A DNA stretch of 64,000 bases from Dehalococcoidales bacterium (lineage in GTDB: Bacteria; Chloroflexota; Dehalococcoidia; Dehalococcoidales; UBA5627). The stretch spans positions 1-64,000 of the forward strand of contig JAQTUQ010000001.1 in NCBI GenBank assembly GCA_028707255.1. Direction: 5' to 3'. The notes under the pieces were generated by a model that made no database searches, had not been told where the DNA came from, and was given only the letters and a program-made list of their open reading frames with translations. This document shows, in pieces, positions 61,667 to 64,000 of this stretch; position 1 is the stretch's first letter; every line of letters begins with the position of its first letter. The position numbers were made by a program, and so were the translations under genes.

Positions 61667-62905
61667 ATGCCAAAGATTTATTTAGTAGACGTTACCAACA
61701 GGGATGGTGTTCAAACCGCAAAACTGGGTCTTTCCAAGCTGGAAAAGACCATGATAAACATCCTTCTCGATGAGATGGGGTTATTTCAGTCGGAATTCGG
61801 TTTCCCGACCACCAAGCACGAATCCAATTACCTGCAGGCTAACCTTGAACTGGCCAAACTCGGCGTCATAAAAAACATGAGGCTGGAAGGATGGATCAGG
61901 GCTATGGTGGCTGATGTTGAACTGGCTTATAAAATGGTGCCCGGTTTGGAACATCTTAATCTCTCCATCTCCACTTCCGAACAGATGATTTGCGGCAAAT
62001 TCCAGGGAAGAAAAACCCGCGACGATATTATCAACGATATGATAGCAGCAGTTGAAGCTGCTAAAGCGCACGGCACAAAAACCATCGGGGTTAATGCCGA
62101 GGATGCTTCCAGAACAGATCTGGATTATCTGATCAAGTTTGGAAAGGCAGCCAAAGAAAACGGCGCCTGCAGATTAAGATATTGCGATACCCTGGGTTAT
62201 GATAACCCGTTCTCGATTTATGAAACCGCAAAAGCACTGGCAGAAGAAGTCGGGCTGCCTATTGAGCTTCACTGCCACGGAGACCTGGGAATGGCGGTGG
62301 CAACTTCAATTGCCGGAGCCAAAGGCGTTATCGATGGCGGTCAGGACGCCTACATCAATACCACCGTTAACGGTATCGGCGAACGCTGCGGCAATGCAGA
62401 CCTGGTGGCTACAATTCTTGCCATTACCAAATCCAAAGGGTTCGGTGAAAAATATAAGCTGGGAAATTGTATCGACCTTTCGAAAGCGTATAAGATTGCC
62501 AAGTTTGCCAGTTATGCTTTCCATGTGCCTATTCCTATTAACCAGCCGGGTGTCGGCGCCAACGCCTTTGCCCATGAATCGGGTATCCATGCCGATGGTG
62601 TGCTCAAAGACCCGGAGAACTATGAACTCTACGGATTTGAAGAACTGGGCAGGGGAGACCCCGAACTGGTGGAGACCGGCCGCGAAATCTGCGCCGGCGA
62701 ATACAGCGGCATCTCGGGGTTCAGCCACATTATGGGCATGATGTCGATTTCTTTTAAAGACAGAGATGAAGCCAACAGGATACTGGAACTGGTAAGATAT
62801 GCCAACGTCGAGGCTCAAAAACCGCTTACCGGGGATGAACTCAAGTTTATTGCCACGTATCCTGATATCGCTAAAAAACTGCTGACACTGACTCCGCTGG
62901 AATAG
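61667..62905 (+). CDS. LeuA/HCS-family enzyme, possible Re-citrate synthase
   Basis: The protein is 412 residues from ATG 61667 with AGAGAGG upstream; the 61598 start adds a non-conserved segment. It is a TIM-barrel acyltransferase with DVTNRDGVQTAKLGLSKLEK at residue 7, LHCHGDLGMAVATSIAGAK, and NGIGERCGNADLVATI, the metal and acetyl-CoA site. It lacks the C-terminal LeuA_dimer regulatory domain. Enzymes of this shape include homocitrate synthase NifV, citramalate synthase and the Re-citrate synthases of Clostridium kluyveri and Dehalococcoides, long misannotated. In a Dehalococcoidia-like host the last is attractive but unproven. Confidence 0.82.
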   Translation: MPKIYLVDVTNRDGVQTAKLGLSKLEKTMINILLDEMGLFQSEFGFPTTKHESNYLQANLELAKLGVIKNMRLEGWIRAMVADVELAYKMVPGLEHLNLSISTSEQMICGKFQGRKTRDDIINDMIAAVEAAKAHGTKTIGVNAEDASRTDLDYLIKFGKAAKENGACRLRYCDTLGYDNPFSIYETAKALAEEVGLPIELHCHGDLGMAVATSIAGAKGVIDGGQDAYINTTVNGIGERCGNADLVATILAITKSKGFGEKYKLGNCIDLSKAYKIAKFASYAFHVPIPINQPGVGANAFAHESGIHADGVLKDPENYELYGFEELGRGDPELVETGREICAGEYSGISGFSHIMGMMSISFKDRDEANRILELVRYANVEAQKPLTGDELKFIATYPDIAKKLLTLTPLE

Positions 62906-62939
62906 AATACCAGGTTTAAAATCTTTAATAAGTTTTCCA

Positions 62940-62976
62940 ATCAACGGGGTTGTATTTAAAAATCGACCCCGTTGAT
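62940..62976. terminator. Hairpin after the citrate/homocitrate-synthase-like gene
   Basis: ATCAACGGGGT (62940-62950) pairs perfectly with ACCCCGTTGAT (62966-62976) around a 15-base loop. The following T run is short, so it may be a weak terminator. Confidence 0.6.
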
Positions 62977-63032
62977 CAATTTATAACTGCTTATTCCGTG
63001 ATATAATGCTTTATTGATGAGCCGGTGTTTCT

Positions 63033-63704
63033 ATGAAGGATGATTATAAAGAAAAATTATTGGTAAACGATATCTACCGCAAGCTTTCGGTTGCTTACGG
63101 ACCGCAGCACTGGTGGCCGGCCGAATCAGCTTTCGAGGTAATGGTGGGAGCCATACTGACACAATCTGCGGCATGGACAAATGTAGAAAAGGCCATCCGT
63201 AATTTAAAAGCGGCACAGGTACTTTCACCCGATTCTATAAGAAATATGTCTTTTTCCGAACTGGCGGCGTTTATCAAGCCCAGCGGTTACTATAATGTCA
63301 AAGCCCGCAAACTGAAATCATTGGTTTACTGGCTGGGGGAAAATTATTCGGATGATATAAACAGGATGGCTGAAACAGAAACGCAGAAACTGCGTGAAGA
63401 CATCCTTTCTGTTTATGGCATCGGACCGGAGACAGCCGATTCTATCCTGTTATACGCACTGGGGAAACCGGTTTTCGTTATCGACGCCTATACCAGGCGT
63501 ATCTTCTTCCGTATCGGTTTGATTGGGGAAGAAGATAGTTATAACGACTGCCAGAGGCTTTTTACGTCAAATTTAAAGGCTGATGCCGCCTTATTCAACG
63601 AATACCATGCCCTGATTGTAAAACTTGCCAAGGAAGCCTGTAATAAAAATCCCGATTGCGACGGATGCTGCCTTGGCGAAATCTGCCGCCACGGTAAGAG
63701 TTAA
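63033..63704 (+). CDS. Endonuclease III-like / MagIII-like DNA glycosylase
   Basis: The 223-residue protein is an HhH-GPD glycosylase: FEVMVGAILTQSAAWTNVEKAI, then LSVYGIGPETADSILLYALGKPVFVIDAYTRRI. The helix-hairpin-helix and the catalytic Asp (in VIDAYTRR) are present. The position of the Nth lyase Lys (GRKTAN in Nth) is Glu in GPETAD, as in the monofunctional Helicobacter 3-methyladenine glycosylase MagIII. The C-terminus has Cys spaced C-x5-C-x2-C-x5-C, which should hold a 4Fe-4S cluster. The likely role is base excision of alkylated bases. Confidence 0.85.
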   Translation: MKDDYKEKLLVNDIYRKLSVAYGPQHWWPAESAFEVMVGAILTQSAAWTNVEKAIRNLKAAQVLSPDSIRNMSFSELAAFIKPSGYYNVKARKLKSLVYWLGENYSDDINRMAETETQKLREDILSVYGIGPETADSILLYALGKPVFVIDAYTRRIFFRIGLIGEEDSYNDCQRLFTSNLKADAALFNEYHALIVKLAKEACNKNPDCDGCCLGEICRHGKS

Positions 63705-63705
63705 T

Positions 63706-64000
63706 ATGAAAATCGAAAAAGATATCACTTTGAGCGATGGAAGAGTGCTTTTACGCTGCTGCCGCATGGAAGATGCGCAGGAACACTGTAATGCCGTTCG
63801 TGAATCGATTGACGAACTGATAAAATGGATGTCCTGGGCTAATGAAGATTATTCTATCGAAGATAGCCGTACATGGCTGAAAGCCTGTGGGACTATTTGG
63901 GATAAGGGAATGGAATATAATTTTACCATCATAGATTCGTCGACACGGAAGATTATGGGCTGGTGCGGCTTAAACCGCATCGATTATCAGAATATGGTCG
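63706..64000 (+). CDS. GNAT acetyltransferase, 3' end beyond the window
   Basis: The ATG at 63706 follows the previous stop by one base. The first 98 residues (MKIEKDITLSDGRVLLR, then VRESIDELIKWMSWANEDYS and RKIMGWCGLNRID) match the RimJ/RimL-type GNAT pattern. The acetyl-CoA-binding motif should lie beyond the window. The gene is truncated only by the window edge. Confidence 0.85.
   Translation, partial: MKIEKDITLSDGRVLLRCCRMEDAQEHCNAVRESIDELIKWMSWANEDYSIEDSRTWLKACGTIWDKGMEYNFTIIDSSTRKIMGWCGLNRIDYQNMV

Overview
The window is a piece of a bacterial chromosome of moderate GC content. It has short intergenic gaps and genes on both strands in small operons. Several features together suggest a Chloroflexota of the Dehalococcoidia type: a citramalate/homocitrate-synthase-family enzyme resembling the Re-citrate synthase group, many small CxxC zinc proteins, a TatABC cluster with several TatA-like genes, multi-PAS kinases, and dispersed palindromic repeats. 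This is an inference from gene content; there is no rRNA here. No phage, transposase, integrase or CRISPR array is visible.

Layout. 0-4.6 kb: tRNA-Ala, then a leftward unit of TsaA/TrmO-like, FmdE-like, binding protein, permease and ATPase of a FecBCD-type metal/chelate importer, preceded by near-perfect inverted repeats that look like operators. 4.7-8.3 kb: a DUF1801 protein, a membrane protein with a long DG-rich strand-repeat tail coupled to a zinc-ribbon protein, and a lipoprotein. 8.5-14.8 kb: a 7TM/PAS histidine kinase, a DUF3795 Cys-rich protein, a PHP / quinate-dehydrogenase-like / nucleotidyltransferase run, and a DUF364 protein. 14.8-18.1 kb: a purine salvage module (MTA/SAH nucleosidase divergent from hpt-ade). 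18.2-22.2 kb: an ABC-2 exporter with an AbrB-like regulator, and AzlCD. 22.2-27.0 kb: an unusual Fpg/Nei protein, a Cys-cluster protein, a methyltransferase, an RRM protein, a zinc-ribbon protein and a HI0933-like flavoprotein. 27.0-27.7 kb: a 22-bp minisatellite and REP-like elements. 27.7-30.3 kb: Maf and an ABC-F protein.

30.4-39.2 kb is a leftward signalling operon: a substrate-binding-domain histidine kinase, a lone receiver, a 1858-residue REC-PAS-GAF-PAS(9)-kinase, and a REC-HD-GYP output protein. This suggests sensing that ends in c-di-GMP breakdown. After tRNA-Arg, 39.7-47.3 kb holds the most enigmatic part: two adjacent giant genes of unrecognised function (1173 and 1342 residues). 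The first carries a twin-arginine signal, and both sit behind a good promoter and a small ORF that overlaps the first gene by ATGA. The Tat translocase genes that could export the first protein lie in the same window (55.7-58.0 kb).

47.9-64 kb: an NSS transporter with its 35-residue MetS-type subunit, a Ca/Na exchanger, a TIGR04076 protein and methyltransferase, NIL-CysE-CutA-NadA-AIR-synthase-like genes, TatC/TatB/TatA/TatA, a VTT membrane protein, an MFS transporter, ArgC, the citrate/homocitrate-synthase-like enzyme, an endonuclease III/MagIII-like glycosylase, and a GNAT gene cut off by the window edge.
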